From assembly GCA_003220535.1 (NCBI GenBank), contig QHSU01000063.1, positions 119,244-183,243 on the forward strand: a DNA stretch of 64,000 bases, written 5' to 3'. Made by a program: the position numbers and the translations under genes. The stretch's first letter is position 1. The number at the start of each line of letters is the position of its first letter. Below the pieces are notes generated by a model. That model ran no database searches, was not told the DNA's origin, and saw nothing but the letters and a program-made list of their open reading frames with translations. The stretch comes from Candidatus Rokuibacteriota bacterium (lineage in GTDB: Bacteria > Methylomirabilota > Methylomirabilia > Rokubacteriales > CSP1-6). Shown here in pieces: positions 45,240-53,931 of the stretch.

Positions 45240-46652
45240 CTACGCCTGGGGCCGAGCACGCGCTAGACGCGCCGCGGCAAGGGTCGAGCGGGTCTTCAGC
45301 GGGGGACGATCCGAGCGCGTCGAGAGGTGGGCCACGAGCCAGCGCGCGGTGCGCAGCAGCTGGCCGTCGCGATGCGGCGCGCCGACCAGCTGGACGCCGA
45401 GCGGAAGGCCGTTGGCGCCCTGCATGAGCGGCACGCTGAGCGCCGGCATTCCGCAGAGCGTCCACAGCGCGCACAAGGCCGGATCTCCCGTCGATTCGAG
45501 TCCTTTCGGCGCGGTGCCGAAGGCGGGTGGGGTCAGGATCGCGTCGTAGCGCTGCTCGAACAGCTCGACCAGGCCCGCGTTGAGCTCGGGAATGCGGCCG
45601 AGCGCGCGCAGATAGTCGACCGCGCGGACTTCGCGGCCCTGCTCGATCCGCGAGCGCAGTGCGGCCGACAGCTTGTCGCGCCCCTTGTCCCATTCGCGCC
45701 GAAGGTTGATCGCGATCTCGGCCCCTCCGATGGCCAGCTGCCACTCGAGCACCTCGTCGGTCGAGGCGACGAGCTCGATCTCTTCGATACGATCGCCCAG
45801 GCTTTCCACCAGCTCTCCGAACGCCTCGCGGGCGTCGCGATCGACGCGATCCCAGAGCGAGGTCTTCACGAAGGCGAACATGGGCGGGAGCGGCGGCTCC
45901 GCGGCGGCGATGGCGCCGTAGGAGACGCGGGCGCGTGGACGCGAGTCCGGATCGCGCTCGTCGTGCGCCGCGAGCTCGCCGAGCAGCAGCGCCAGGTCCT
46001 CGATCGTGCGCGCGAACAGCCCGACGTGGTCGAGGGTGCGCGAGAGCTGGAACATGCCGTGACGGGGGATCAGCCCGTGCGTGGGCTTGAAGCCATAGAC
46101 CCCGCAGTACGATGCCGGCCGGATCGTCGAGCCGGTGGTCTGGCTGCCGAGCGCCAGCGGCACCATGCCCGCGGCGACGGCCGCGGCCGATCCACTCGAG
46201 GAGCCGCCCGGTGTGTGCGCGGGATTGTGCGGATTGCGCGTCTTGCCGGGCGTGCGGGTGGCGAACTCGGTCGTGACCGTCTTGCCCATCATGACCGCGC
46301 CCGCCCCGCGCAGCAGCGACACGACCGACGCGTCGCGGGACGGTGTGCGACCGGCGTGCAGGACCGAGCCGTTCTCGGTCGGCATGTCGGCGGTGTCGAT
46401 GATGTCCTTCAGGCCTACGGGCACGCCGTGCAGCGGCCCGATGGGCTGCCCCGAGAGCCGGAACTCGTCGGCCGCCCGCGCCTGGGCCAACGCATGCTCG
46501 GGATCGAGAAACGCCCACGCTTGGACCTGCGCCTCGACCTCACGCACGCGCGCCAGGCACGCCTCCACCAGCTCGACCGACGTGATGACCCCCTCACGGA
46601 TCATCCGCGCGGCCTCCCCCGCCGCCAGCATATGAAGATCGGTCAGACCCAT
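45240..46652 (-). CDS. Amidase (AS family)
   Basis: The product has 470 residues from ATG 46652. The catalytic triad is visible: Lys in HGVPVGLKDIIDTAD, the cis-Ser in PGGSSSGSAAAVAAG and the nucleophile Ser in GSQTTGSTIRPASYCG. Family members hydrolyse amides such as aryl amides, carbamates or glutamyl-tRNA, and the GatA role is unlikely without GatB/C neighbours. The aldehyde dehydrogenase and zinc-ribbon genes follow. It is the second amidase of the window and, unlike the one at 31441-32851, is intact. Confidence 0.9.
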   Translation of the reverse strand: MGLTDLHMLAAGEAARMIREGVITSVELVEACLARVREVEAQVQAWAFLDPEHALAQARAADEFRLSGQPIGPLHGVPVGLKDIIDTADMPTENGSVLHAGRTPSRDASVVSLLRGAGAVMMGKTVTTEFATRTPGKTRNPHNPAHTPGGSSSGSAAAVAAGMVPLALGSQTTGSTIRPASYCGVYGFKPTHGLIPRHGMFQLSRTLDHVGLFARTIEDLALLLGELAAHDERDPDSRPRARVSYGAIAAAEPPLPPMFAFVKTSLWDRVDRDAREAFGELVESLGDRIEEIELVASTDEVLEWQLAIGGAEIAINLRREWDKGRDKLSAALRSRIEQGREVRAVDYLRALGRIPELNAGLVELFEQRYDAILTPPAFGTAPKGLESTGDPALCALWTLCGMPALSVPLMQGANGLPLGVQLVGAPHRDGQLLRTARWLVAHLSTRSDRPPLKTRSTLAAARLARARPQA

Positions 46653-46698
46653 CGCACGCCAAACATTACACCACAAGCGTTCGATCAACCGCGTTCGA

Positions 46699-46799
46699 GC
46701 GCGGGCTTCGCCCGCGCAATCCTATCTAGGGGGAGGCAGGGAGGAGCGCGCCGTCAGGCGCGCGACGACCGCCGGAAGGGGGACGAAGTCCCCCTCCGG
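46699..46799 (-). terminator. Three successive hairpins after the TRAP operon
   Basis: Reading the minus strand past the dctM stop there are three stems. The first is 46772-46799 (about 12 pairs with one bulge, loop GAA). The second is 46746-46763 (7 pairs, loop 4). The third is 46699-46717 (8 pairs, loop 3). None has a clear T tract. Together they probably terminate or protect the TRAP transcript, and they separate it from the amidase gene. Confidence 0.6.
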
Positions 46800-46800
46800 G

Positions 46801-48861
46801 TCACTTGCCGTAGAGGAACTCGGGGAGCCAGAGAGTCATCCCCGGCCAGACGTACATGAACGCGAGGCAGATGCAGACGATGATCATGTACGGCATCATG
46901 CCAGCGAAGATCTGGTTCAAGGTCACGTGCTTGGGCGACACGCCTTTCAAGTAGAACGCCGACATCGCGACCGGCGGCGACAGGAAGGCCGCCTGGAGAT
47001 TCACGGCGACCATCGTGCCGAAGAGGATCGGGTCGACGTTGAAGTGGCTGAGCAAGGGGATGAAGATCGGGCAGAAGATCACGATGATCTCGGTCCACTC
47101 GAGCGGCCAGCCGAGCAGGAAGATGATCACCTGCGCCGTGAGCTGGAAGCCCAGCGGTGACAGGTTCATCGACAGCACCCAGCGCTCGATCAACCCCTGC
47201 CCGCCGTGCAGCGCGAACACCGCGGAGAACAGCGCGGAGCCGACGAAGAGCCAGCACACCATCGCCGTCGTCTTCGCCGTGAGGAAGGTCGACTCCTTGA
47301 TGTTCAATCGAAGCTCGGGTGAAGTCCGGAGATACCAGAGCCCCGGCACGACGGTACCGAGGAGCGTCCCGCCGATCGAGCCCGCCACCAGGAGCGACGC
47401 GAAGTCCTCGCCCTCGTACACGCCGAGCGCGATGCCGACGACGAATCCGACCAGGCTCCACCAGAGGACCGGGCGCATGAACCGGGCCATCACCGCGAGG
47501 TACAGGGCGCCCAGCGCGCCGATCGCGGCCGATTCGGTGGCGGTGCAGATGCCGAACAGGATCACCGCAAGCACCACTACGGTGAGCACGCCGAGCGGGA
47601 CCACCGAGGCGCACAGCTCTTTCAAGATCTCGAGCTGCTCGCCGTCCATCCGCCAGAAATAGAAGAACAGGAGGAGCGCGCAAACCGCCGCCAGCCCCCA
47701 GAACCACGCGTAGAAGTGCGCGGGAATCTTCCCCGTCTCCGACGCGGCGGTGGCGTCCCGGAGCGACGTCATCTCCTCGGGCCCCTCCGCCTTCTTGGCA
47801 CCCGGGGCCGGCTCAGTCTCGGACTCGCCGGCCGCCCCGAGCTCTTGCGGCTTGTCGTCGGCCGGTGTGGGCGTGGTCGCGGCCGGGGGCGTGGCCGTCG
47901 CGGTGGGCGCCGCCGCCACGGCCGTGCGAGCGGGCGGCGCGGCGGCCGTCGCCGCCGCGGGGGCGTTGTAGACGACGACGTACCACCACGTCGCGGCGAA
48001 CGTGGCGACGGTCATCAGCAGGGGCACCGAGAGCACGAGCAGGTTGTGGGCGATCACGCGATAGCCGACCGGACGACCGTCCGGCCCGGCGGCGCCGCGC
48101 ACGAGGCCCGGACGAAACACGGCGGCGAGGACGCCACCCACGACCCGGCGGGCCCGGCCGTGCTCCAGCCGACTCAGGTACTCGGGCACCTTCACGCGGA
48201 ACTGGTCGGGCGGCAGCTTCGGCGCGATCTTCGGGTTGATGATCGCCCAGCCGAGGATGTAGACGAGGTAGAGGAACGTGAGGAAGAAGCCCGGCAGCAT
48301 CGCCGCCGCGTAGAGCTTGACGATGGACTGCCCGGCCACCGCCGCGTAGACGATCAGCATGACCGACGGCGGGATGAGAATGCCGAGCGTCCCGCCCGCC
48401 GTGATCGCTCCCGACGCCAGCTTCACGTCGTAGCCGGCGTTGAGCATCGGCCGCATGGCGATGACACCCATCAGCACCACGACGGCCCCGACGATGCCCG
48501 ACGCGATGCCCCAGAACGCGCACACCAGCAAGGTGGTGACCGCCAGCGAGGCGGGAACGCGCCGGAACGCGAGCTGGACGCTGTGGAACATGCGGTCGAC
48601 GAGCGCCGCGCGCTCCATGATGTAGCCCATGAAGACGAACAGCGGAACCGACAAGAGCGTGTCGTTCGTCATCACGCCGTACGTGCGCTGCACGATCAGG
48701 TCGAAGATCCGGTTGTCGTACCAGTGGGCGCCGGGCACCCAGAAGGCGATGAACCCGAAGATCATCCCGAGCCCCATCAAGGTGAAGGCGGTCGGGAAGC
48801 CCATCATGATGGCCGCCACGATGAGCCCGAGCATCGTGAGGCCGAGCCAGGGATCGCTCAT
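46801..48861 (-). CDS. dctM: TRAP transporter large permease (DctM) with two extra insertions
   Basis: The product has 686 residues; usual DctM proteins have about 430. ATG 48861 overlaps the DctQ stop. Residues 1-225 are normal: MGFPTAFTLMGLGMIFGF, VPLFVFMGYIMERAALVD, GTLGILIPPSVMLIVYAA. A first insertion (about 230-410) adds a membrane helix, an Ala/Pro/Thr-rich then acidic linker (about 300-375) and another helix (WFWGLAAVCALLLFFYF). The core resumes at GICTATESAAIGALGALYLA. A second insertion (about 465-520) adds two more helices. The end (LNLQAAFLSPPVAMS-like, 46990-47040) is normal DctM. It works with DctQ and DctP in sodium-driven uptake. Confidence 0.88.
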   Translation of the reverse strand: MSDPWLGLTMLGLIVAAIMMGFPTAFTLMGLGMIFGFIAFWVPGAHWYDNRIFDLIVQRTYGVMTNDTLLSVPLFVFMGYIMERAALVDRMFHSVQLAFRRVPASLAVTTLLVCAFWGIASGIVGAVVVLMGVIAMRPMLNAGYDVKLASGAITAGGTLGILIPPSVMLIVYAAVAGQSIVKLYAAAMLPGFFLTFLYLVYILGWAIINPKIAPKLPPDQFRVKVPEYLSRLEHGRARRVVGGVLAAVFRPGLVRGAAGPDGRPVGYRVIAHNLLVLSVPLLMTVATFAATWWYVVVYNAPAAATAAAPPARTAVAAAPTATATPPAATTPTPADDKPQELGAAGESETEPAPGAKKAEGPEEMTSLRDATAASETGKIPAHFYAWFWGLAAVCALLLFFYFWRMDGEQLEILKELCASVVPLGVLTVVVLAVILFGICTATESAAIGALGALYLAVMARFMRPVLWWSLVGFVVGIALGVYEGEDFASLLVAGSIGGTLLGTVVPGLWYLRTSPELRLNIKESTFLTAKTTAMVCWLFVGSALFSAVFALHGGQGLIERWVLSMNLSPLGFQLTAQVIIFLLGWPLEWTEIIVIFCPIFIPLLSHFNVDPILFGTMVAVNLQAAFLSPPVAMSAFYLKGVSPKHVTLNQIFAGMMPYMIIVCICLAFMYVWPGMTLWLPEFLYGK

Positions 48862-49541
48862 GGGGTCCGGCTCTGCCGCTCGGTGTCGTCGACCACGCTG
48901 CGGTGGCGGGCGGCCTCGTCGATGGCGTGGGCGCCTTCCATCGCCTGCCGCCGCGACTCTTCGTCCACGTACTCGCTGCGCGCGAGCTGCGTCTCGATGA
49001 CGTCGATCTCCTCGACGTCTTCCAGCCGCGACGGCCAGGCGCCCGTGCGCAGGCACTCGACGCACCGGGCGATCTCGGCCAGCCCCTGGAGCATGACCAG
49101 CACACCGGCGAGCGGGATCACCGACTTGAAGTGGTAGACGGGCGGCCCCTCGGCGGTCACCGTCGAGTGCTCGCCGATGCGCCAGGAGAGGGCGGCGTAG
49201 TCGTAGCCCGCGTAGATCAGCCCCAGGATGCCCGGGATGAAGAACAGGAAGTAGAGGACCAGATCGACGGCCGCCTGGCCGCGCGGCTTCAGATAGATGT
49301 AGACGAAGTCGGCGCGAACGTGACCGCCCAGCGCCAGCGTGTAGGCGCCGCACATCATGAAGAGCGAGCCGTAGAGCATGTTGTTGAAGTCGAAGATCCA
49401 GGCCGTAGGCGCGTTCAGGATGTACCGCTTGAAGACCTCGACCGCCACGACGAACGTCAGGGCCACGATGAGCCAGGCGGCGGCTTTGCCCGACCAGTAG
49501 CTGATCTGGTCGACGGTCCCGATCACGCGTCGGGCAATCAT
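48858..49541 (-). CDS. dctQ: TRAP transporter small permease (DctQ)
   Basis: The product has 227 residues from ATG 49541; a GTG at 49565 is an alternative. It has four membrane helices: AAAWLIVALTFVVAVEVFKR, MLYGSLFMMCGAYTLALGG, AVDLVLYFLFFIPGILGLIY and SVIPLAGVLVMLQGLAEIAR. The DctQ loop GGHVRADFVYIYL is present. A C-terminal tail of about 60 charged residues (RLEDVEEIDVIETQLARSEY) is longer than usual. It is coupled by ATGA overlap to the enlarged DctM, so tail and insertion may interact. Confidence 0.88.
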   Translation of the reverse strand: MIARRVIGTVDQISYWSGKAAAWLIVALTFVVAVEVFKRYILNAPTAWIFDFNNMLYGSLFMMCGAYTLALGGHVRADFVYIYLKPRGQAAVDLVLYFLFFIPGILGLIYAGYDYAALSWRIGEHSTVTAEGPPVYHFKSVIPLAGVLVMLQGLAEIARCVECLRTGAWPSRLEDVEEIDVIETQLARSEYVDEESRRQAMEGAHAIDEAARHRSVVDDTERQSRTP

Positions 49542-49613
49542 CGCGCGAGGACCACGGCCGGCCACCCGGTCGGTCCCGGATGGCCGGCGCGCAGAGGTTC
49601 GAGCACGGAGTGG

Positions 49614-50768
49614 CTAGCTCTTCTTGGGGGCCGGCTTGCCGAAGTAGTGGTTGTAGGCCATGCGCCGGCTGACGTTGGTGTCGAGGTCCCACTTCACCGC
49701 TCGCGCGGCGAAGGCTTTCTGGGACTCGGTGATCTCCTTGAACAGCGCGTTGTCCGTCGCCTTTTTGTCGGCGACCTGATCGTAGACCTCGAGCTGCTTC
49801 TGGAGCACCGAATCGGGCGTTCTGTAGAAGCGGACCTTGTCCTTGGTCTGCAGCTCGATGTAGTCCTTCGAGTAGCGGTCGATCGCCTTCCACGACATGT
49901 CGGCCGAGGCCGCCTCCACCGCGTTCTCGATGATGGCCTTCATCTTGTCGGGGAGCGCGTCGAACTTGGCCTTGTTGAACGTGATCTCGAGCTGCTCGGC
50001 GTTCTGGTGGTAGCTCTGCAGCATGCAGATCTTCGCCACGTCGGCGAAGCCGAGGATGCGATCGGAGGTCGCGTTGTTGAACTCGGCGGCGTCGAGCAGG
50101 CCGCGGTCGATCGCCGGCACGATCTCGGCGCCAGGCAGCGCGTTCACCGCCGCGCCCAGGCCCTGGAACAGATCGATCGAGATGCCCACGGTGCGGAACT
50201 TGAGGCCCTTGAAGTCGTCGGCCTTGGTGATCGGCTTCTTGAACCAGCCGAGCGGCTGGGTCGCCATCGGGCCGTAGGGGAAGGACACGACGTTGGCGCC
50301 GATGGAGGCGTAGAGCTTGTTGAGCAGCTGCTTGCCCCCGCCGTACTTGTGCCAGCTGAGCAGCATGTTGGCGTCCATGCCGTAGCCCGGCCCCGAGCCC
50401 CAGAGCGCCAGCGCCGTCTGCTTGCCGTAATGATAGACGAGCACACCGTGGCCGCCGTCGAGCGTGCCCTTCGACACGGCGTCGAGCAGGCCGAAGGCCG
50501 GCACGACCGCGCCCGCCGGCAACACTTCGATCTTCAGGTCGCCACCGGTCATGTCGTTGACCTTCTTGGCGAAGTCGAGCGCGTACTCGTGGAAGATGTC
50601 CTTCTGGGGCCACGTGCTCTGCCAACGCATCGAGATCGGCCCCTGGGCCTTCGCGACCATCGGGAAGCCGAGCGTCGCCGCGCCCGTCGCGGCCAGCGCC
50701 GCGCCCTTCAGGAAGCGCCGGCGCGGGGTCTCGGTGACCATTTGTGAGTCGCTTTGTGAATCGCTCAT
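49614..50768 (-). CDS. dctP: TRAP transporter substrate-binding protein (DctP)
   Basis: The product has 384 residues. A Tat leader (TPRRRFLKGAALAATGAATL) ends at VAKAQG. Mature motifs are RWQSTWPQKDIFHEYALDFA, GDLKIEVLPAGAVVPAFGLL, LKFRTVGISIDLFQGLGAAV and AEFNNATSDRILGF. The group contains binders of 2-oxo acids, lactate-like and mannitol/chloroaromatic ligands; the Arg in FRTVG usually binds the ligand carboxylate. It is the first gene of the operon, 72 bases before dctQ, with GGAGG upstream of ATG 50768. Confidence 0.92.
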   Translation of the reverse strand: MSDSQSDSQMVTETPRRRFLKGAALAATGAATLGFPMVAKAQGPISMRWQSTWPQKDIFHEYALDFAKKVNDMTGGDLKIEVLPAGAVVPAFGLLDAVSKGTLDGGHGVLVYHYGKQTALALWGSGPGYGMDANMLLSWHKYGGGKQLLNKLYASIGANVVSFPYGPMATQPLGWFKKPITKADDFKGLKFRTVGISIDLFQGLGAAVNALPGAEIVPAIDRGLLDAAEFNNATSDRILGFADVAKICMLQSYHQNAEQLEITFNKAKFDALPDKMKAIIENAVEAASADMSWKAIDRYSKDYIELQTKDKVRFYRTPDSVLQKQLEVYDQVADKKATDNALFKEITESQKAFAARAVKWDLDTNVSRRMAYNHYFGKPAPKKS

Positions 50769-50863
50769 AGCACACCTCCTCTTGTCATAGGCTCGCCTGA
50801 GACGGCTGGTCGATCAGATGAGGGAAACGCACGAGGTCGCTGCGCGGTCGGACCACCGCGTCA

Positions 50864-50893
50864 AGGCTATGCGAGCCGTGCGGGACGTGTCAA
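50864..50893 (-). promoter_or_regulatory. dctP: Promoter of the TRAP operon
   Basis: On the minus strand a perfect TTGACA (50893-50888) is followed after 18 bases by TAGCCT (50869-50864). Transcription would start near 50857, about 90 bases before dctP. The -10 is weak, so confidence is moderate. Confidence 0.45.
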
Positions 50894-50915
50894 CAAAAGA
50901 AGCAGCCGGCCCGGA

Positions 50916-51593
50916 TCAGGGCGCCTTCAGGACCACGGACAGACGGTTGACGCCCCGTCGGATCGTCAGCGTGAGTGGCGTCTCGACGCTGGCGTCGGCC
51001 AGGGCCTCACGCAGCTCGTCGCGCGTCGGTACCGCCCGCTCGTTGACCTGGAGGATCACATCGCCCACCTCGAGCCCCGCCCGCTCCGCCGGGCTCCTGC
51101 GGATGATCACGGAGATCGCCAGGATGGCGGGCCCGGTGGGCTCGGGCTCCCGCACGACAAAACCAAACTCGGCCGCGACCCGTTCCCCGAGCACGGGGCG
51201 CGGCATCGTCGCCAGTCGGACGTCCAGGCGCCGGCGTCCCTCGGCCCGGAGCACCGTCAGCCGCACGTCCCGGCCGGCGCCCGCCGCGGCGATCAAACGT
51301 TGGAGCACCCGGGTCTCTGTCACGGGACGCTCTTCGAAGGCCACGACCAGGTCGCCGTTCTTCAGCCCGGCCTGCTCGGCGGGCGTCCCCTCCATCACCT
51401 CGACGATAACGACTCCGAAGCCTTCCCGAATCCCGTGCCGTGACGCGATCTCGTCCTGCTCCTGCTCGGACAGATCGCGGATGCGCACTCCGAGCCAGGC
51501 CCAGGGCGCCGCGTCCACCACCGAGGCCGCCACGGCCACCACCAGGAACGCGACGACCAGCGCGCGGACGAGTCCGCCCGGCCGGGCGCTCAC
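50916..51593 (-). CDS. Double-PDZ-domain protein without protease domain
   Basis: The product has 225 residues from GTG 51593, which overlaps the stop of the LON-N gene. It has an N-terminal signal or anchor (VRALVVAFLVVAVAASVVDA). Two PDZ domains follow: WLGVRIRDLSEQEQDEIASR with VEVMEGTPAEQAGLKNGDLV, then ISVIIRRSPAERAGLEVGDV with NERAVPTRDELREAL. HtrA/DegP proteases carry the same pair after a trypsin-like domain. Here there is no such domain and no catalytic triad, so it is a binding module in the periplasm or at the membrane. It is encoded with a LON-N protein and Mrp. Confidence 0.8.
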   Translation of the reverse strand: MSARPGGLVRALVVAFLVVAVAASVVDAAPWAWLGVRIRDLSEQEQDEIASRHGIREGFGVVIVEVMEGTPAEQAGLKNGDLVVAFEERPVTETRVLQRLIAAAGAGRDVRLTVLRAEGRRRLDVRLATMPRPVLGERVAAEFGFVVREPEPTGPAILAISVIIRRSPAERAGLEVGDVILQVNERAVPTRDELREALADASVETPLTLTIRRGVNRLSVVLKAP

Positions 51594-52216
51594 TCGCGTC
51601 CCCCTCGCAGCTCGTTCGCGAGCTGGTCGAGGGCCAGGCCCAGGCGATCGAGGCGCCGCGTGACATCGAGCGTCTCGAGCAGCTCCTGGCGCAGATTGGC
51701 GTCGGGCACCACCGCCGCGGCGATCCGGTCGGCGATGGCTCCGGGCTGCTGGCCCTCCGCGAGGGCCGTGTCCAGCAGGTCGGACGGACGGTCCAGCGCG
51801 CGCAGCAGGCGGCCGCACGCCTCACGAATGCGCGCGATCGCTGCCGCCACGTCGGTCGTCGGCGCGACGTCGTCGAGCCGCCGGGCCGTGACGATGCGGT
51901 AAAGCGTGTCGCTCGGCCGCTCGCTTTCGATCCGGACACGCCACTCGCCTTTCACGAGAATGTTGTAGCGGCCCGTGGCCAGACGCTCCCAGCTCACGAT
52001 CTCCCCCGCCCCCGCCACCGCGTGCACCGCCGGCTTGCCAGCGTAGCTCGCCTCGAACCCCGGTTTGAGCTTCACCACCGCCAGTCGCCGGTCGCGCGCC
52101 AGCGAGTCCATCACCATCGCCCGATAGCGGGCCTCGAAGACGTGGAGCGGCAGCAGTGTGTGGGGAAAGAAGGTCACGTCGGGCAGCGGGAAAATCGGCA
52201 GGTTCAAGGGCGGCAC
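51590..52216 (-). CDS. Stand-alone LON N-terminal (substrate-binding) domain protein
   Basis: The product has 208 residues from GTG 52216. LNLPIFPLPDVTFFPHTLLP and LHVFEARYRAMV are the start of the Lon/PUA-like substrate-binding domain. A helical part follows (IREACGRLLRALDRPSDLLD, LLETLDVTRRLDRLGLALDQ). There is no AAA+ or protease domain, as in the widespread short LON-substrate-binding proteins. Its role is unknown; it may present substrates to Lon or act in cereblon-like ligand binding. It lies 23 bases after mrp and overlaps the PDZ gene. Confidence 0.85.
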   Translation of the reverse strand: MPPLNLPIFPLPDVTFFPHTLLPLHVFEARYRAMVMDSLARDRRLAVVKLKPGFEASYAGKPAVHAVAGAGEIVSWERLATGRYNILVKGEWRVRIESERPSDTLYRIVTARRLDDVAPTTDVAAAIARIREACGRLLRALDRPSDLLDTALAEGQQPGAIADRIAAAVVPDANLRQELLETLDVTRRLDRLGLALDQLANELRGGRE

Positions 52217-52239
52217 CGCGCGCTCTTCCCCTGGGCCGG

Positions 52240-53337
52240 TCAGCCGATCTTTGGCAGCGGCTTGAGCGTGCTGAGCTCGTCCAGGCGCCGCCGCACGGCC
52301 GCCGCCAGCTCGCGGAACGTGCGCGCCTGGGACGCGTCGGGCTGGCGCAGGGTGATCGGGGTCCCCTCGTCGCCGGCGACGCGGGTCTCCGGATCCAGTG
52401 GAACCTGCGCGAGCAGCGGCACACCGTACTCGTCGGCGAGCCGCTGCCCGCCGCCTTCGCCGAAGATCGCGTAGCGCTTGCCGGTGTCGGGCGCCACGAA
52501 GTAGCTCATGTTCTCGACGACGCCCAGGATCGGCACGTTGAGGCGCTGGAACATTCCGATCGCCTTGCGCACGTCGAGCAGCGCGACTTCTTGCGGGGTC
52601 GTCACCATCACGACGCCGGAGAGCGGGATGACCTGCGAGAGCGAGAGCTGGGCGTCGCCGGTCCCGGGCGGCATGTCGAAGACGAGGTAGTCCAGCGCGC
52701 CCCACATGACGTCCTTGAGCATCTGCTGGATGAAGGAGTGGATCATGGGGCCGCGCCAGACGAGCGGCTCGCGATCGTTCACGAGCAGCCCGATCGACAT
52801 CATCTTCATGCCGTGCGCCTCGACCGGGATGATCCGGTTCTCGAACATCCCCGGCTTCCCGCGCGAGCCCAGCATCAGAGGAATGTCGGGGCCGTACACG
52901 TCGGAGTCGATGATGCCGACGGCGGCGCCCGACTGGCGCAGCGCCACCGCGAGGTTCACGGTGACCGTGGACTTCCCGACGCCGCCCTTGCCCGACGACA
53001 CCGCGATCGTCGCCTTCACCTCGGGGATGAGCTCCGCGGGTTTTTGCGGGCCCTGCGCGTGAGCGTGGGGCGCCGGCTGAGCGGGCCGCGCCGTCGGCGC
53101 GCCGCCCATCCTGACCTGCACCTTGGACACCCCCGGGACCCGGCCCACGGCACGCGAGGCCATGCTGTGCATGGTGGCCTTCGACGCCGGCGATTGGGTC
53201 GTGAAGGCGAGCGTGAAGGTGACCTCCGAGTCGGCGATGCTCAGGTCGCGGATGAGACCGAGCGAGACGATGTCGCGTTGCTGCTCCGGATCCTTGATCC
53301 CTCTGAGCGCGTCGAGCACCGCGTCTTCGGTCACCAT
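52240..53337 (-). CDS. mrp: Mrp/NBP35-family P-loop ATPase (Fe-S cluster carrier)
   Basis: The product has 365 residues from ATG 53337. The N-terminal MIP18-like domain (VLDALRGIKDPEQQRDIVSL) is followed by a Pro/Ala/His linker and the deviant Walker A SSGKGGVGKSTVTVNLAVAL. DSDVYGPDIPLMLG, DMPPGTGDAQLSLSQ and ENMSYFVAPDTGKRYAIFG follow. Mrp loads [4Fe-4S] clusters onto apoproteins. Characterised homologues use a CxxC near this last motif; here the place reads APDT and no CxxC is visible, so cluster binding may differ. It leads the Mrp-LON-PDZ operon. Confidence 0.9.
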   Translation of the reverse strand: MVTEDAVLDALRGIKDPEQQRDIVSLGLIRDLSIADSEVTFTLAFTTQSPASKATMHSMASRAVGRVPGVSKVQVRMGGAPTARPAQPAPHAHAQGPQKPAELIPEVKATIAVSSGKGGVGKSTVTVNLAVALRQSGAAVGIIDSDVYGPDIPLMLGSRGKPGMFENRIIPVEAHGMKMMSIGLLVNDREPLVWRGPMIHSFIQQMLKDVMWGALDYLVFDMPPGTGDAQLSLSQVIPLSGVVMVTTPQEVALLDVRKAIGMFQRLNVPILGVVENMSYFVAPDTGKRYAIFGEGGGQRLADEYGVPLLAQVPLDPETRVAGDEGTPITLRQPDASQARTFRELAAAVRRRLDELSTLKPLPKIG

Positions 53338-53410
53338 ACCGGGGACTATACAGGAGCCGCCGGCGCTTTCAACGCAAACGGCTCCAGCGTCGCTATCTAT
53401 GCGCGAAACC

Positions 53411-53439
53411 TTGAATTCCAGCGCCCGACCTGCTACAAA
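53411..53439 (+). promoter_or_regulatory. Promoter of the flavin reductase gene
   Basis: TTGAAT (53411-53416) and TACAAA (53434-53439) are separated by exactly 17 bases. Transcription would begin at about 53446, the GTG start codon itself, which implies a leaderless message. No ribosome site is visible upstream of the GTG. Confidence 0.55.
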
Positions 53440-53445
53440 AAGCGG

Positions 53446-53931
53446 GTGATTGCTCCAGACGAATTCCGACACGTCCTGAGCCACTTTGCCTCTGGTGTCA
53501 CGGTCATCACGGTCTGCGACAAGGACGGGCGGCCGACCGGGCTCACCGCGAGCGCGTTCACCTCGGTGTCGCTCGACCCCCCGCTCATCCTCGTGTGCGT
53601 CGACCACAAGGCGCAGAGCTATCCGGCGCTGGCCGCCGGCAAAATGTTCGCCGTCAACATCCTCTGCCTCGAGCAGGAAGCCGTGTCGCGCCGGTTCGCC
53701 ACCACCAAAATCGACAACAAGTTCGACGGCGTGCCGTTCACGCTGAGCCCACACGGCCTGCCGCTGCTCGACGACGCGCTCGCGCACCTCGAGTGCGCGA
53801 CCGTCAACGTGCATCTCGAGGGCGATCACACGATCTTCGTGGGACGCGTCGAGCGCTCTCACGCGGGCGCCGGGCTGCCGCTGGTCTACTACCGCGGCCG
53901 GTACGATCGGCTGTCCGGAGAGACCCCGTGA
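53446..53931 (+). CDS. Flavin reductase-like FMN-binding protein
   Basis: The product has 161 residues from GTG 53446. FRHVLSHFASGVTVITVCDK, GLTASAFTSVSLDPPLILVC and FAVNILCLEQEAVSRRFA are the split-barrel flavin-reductase motifs (HpaC/NTA reductase group). Such enzymes supply reduced FMN or FAD to two-component monooxygenases, but no partner oxygenase is adjacent. The start coincides with the predicted transcription start. Its stop overlaps the aminotransferase start (GTGA), although the two functions look unrelated. Confidence 0.88.
   Translation: MIAPDEFRHVLSHFASGVTVITVCDKDGRPTGLTASAFTSVSLDPPLILVCVDHKAQSYPALAAGKMFAVNILCLEQEAVSRRFATTKIDNKFDGVPFTLSPHGLPLLDDALAHLECATVNVHLEGDHTIFVGRVERSHAGAGLPLVYYRGRYDRLSGETP

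Noticed and set aside
46801..50775. One continuous open frame of over 1300 codons across the TRAP operon
   Set aside because: Only its 3' half is DctM. The rest is a high-GC shadow of dctQ and dctP, which have clear family motifs in other frames and good start sites.
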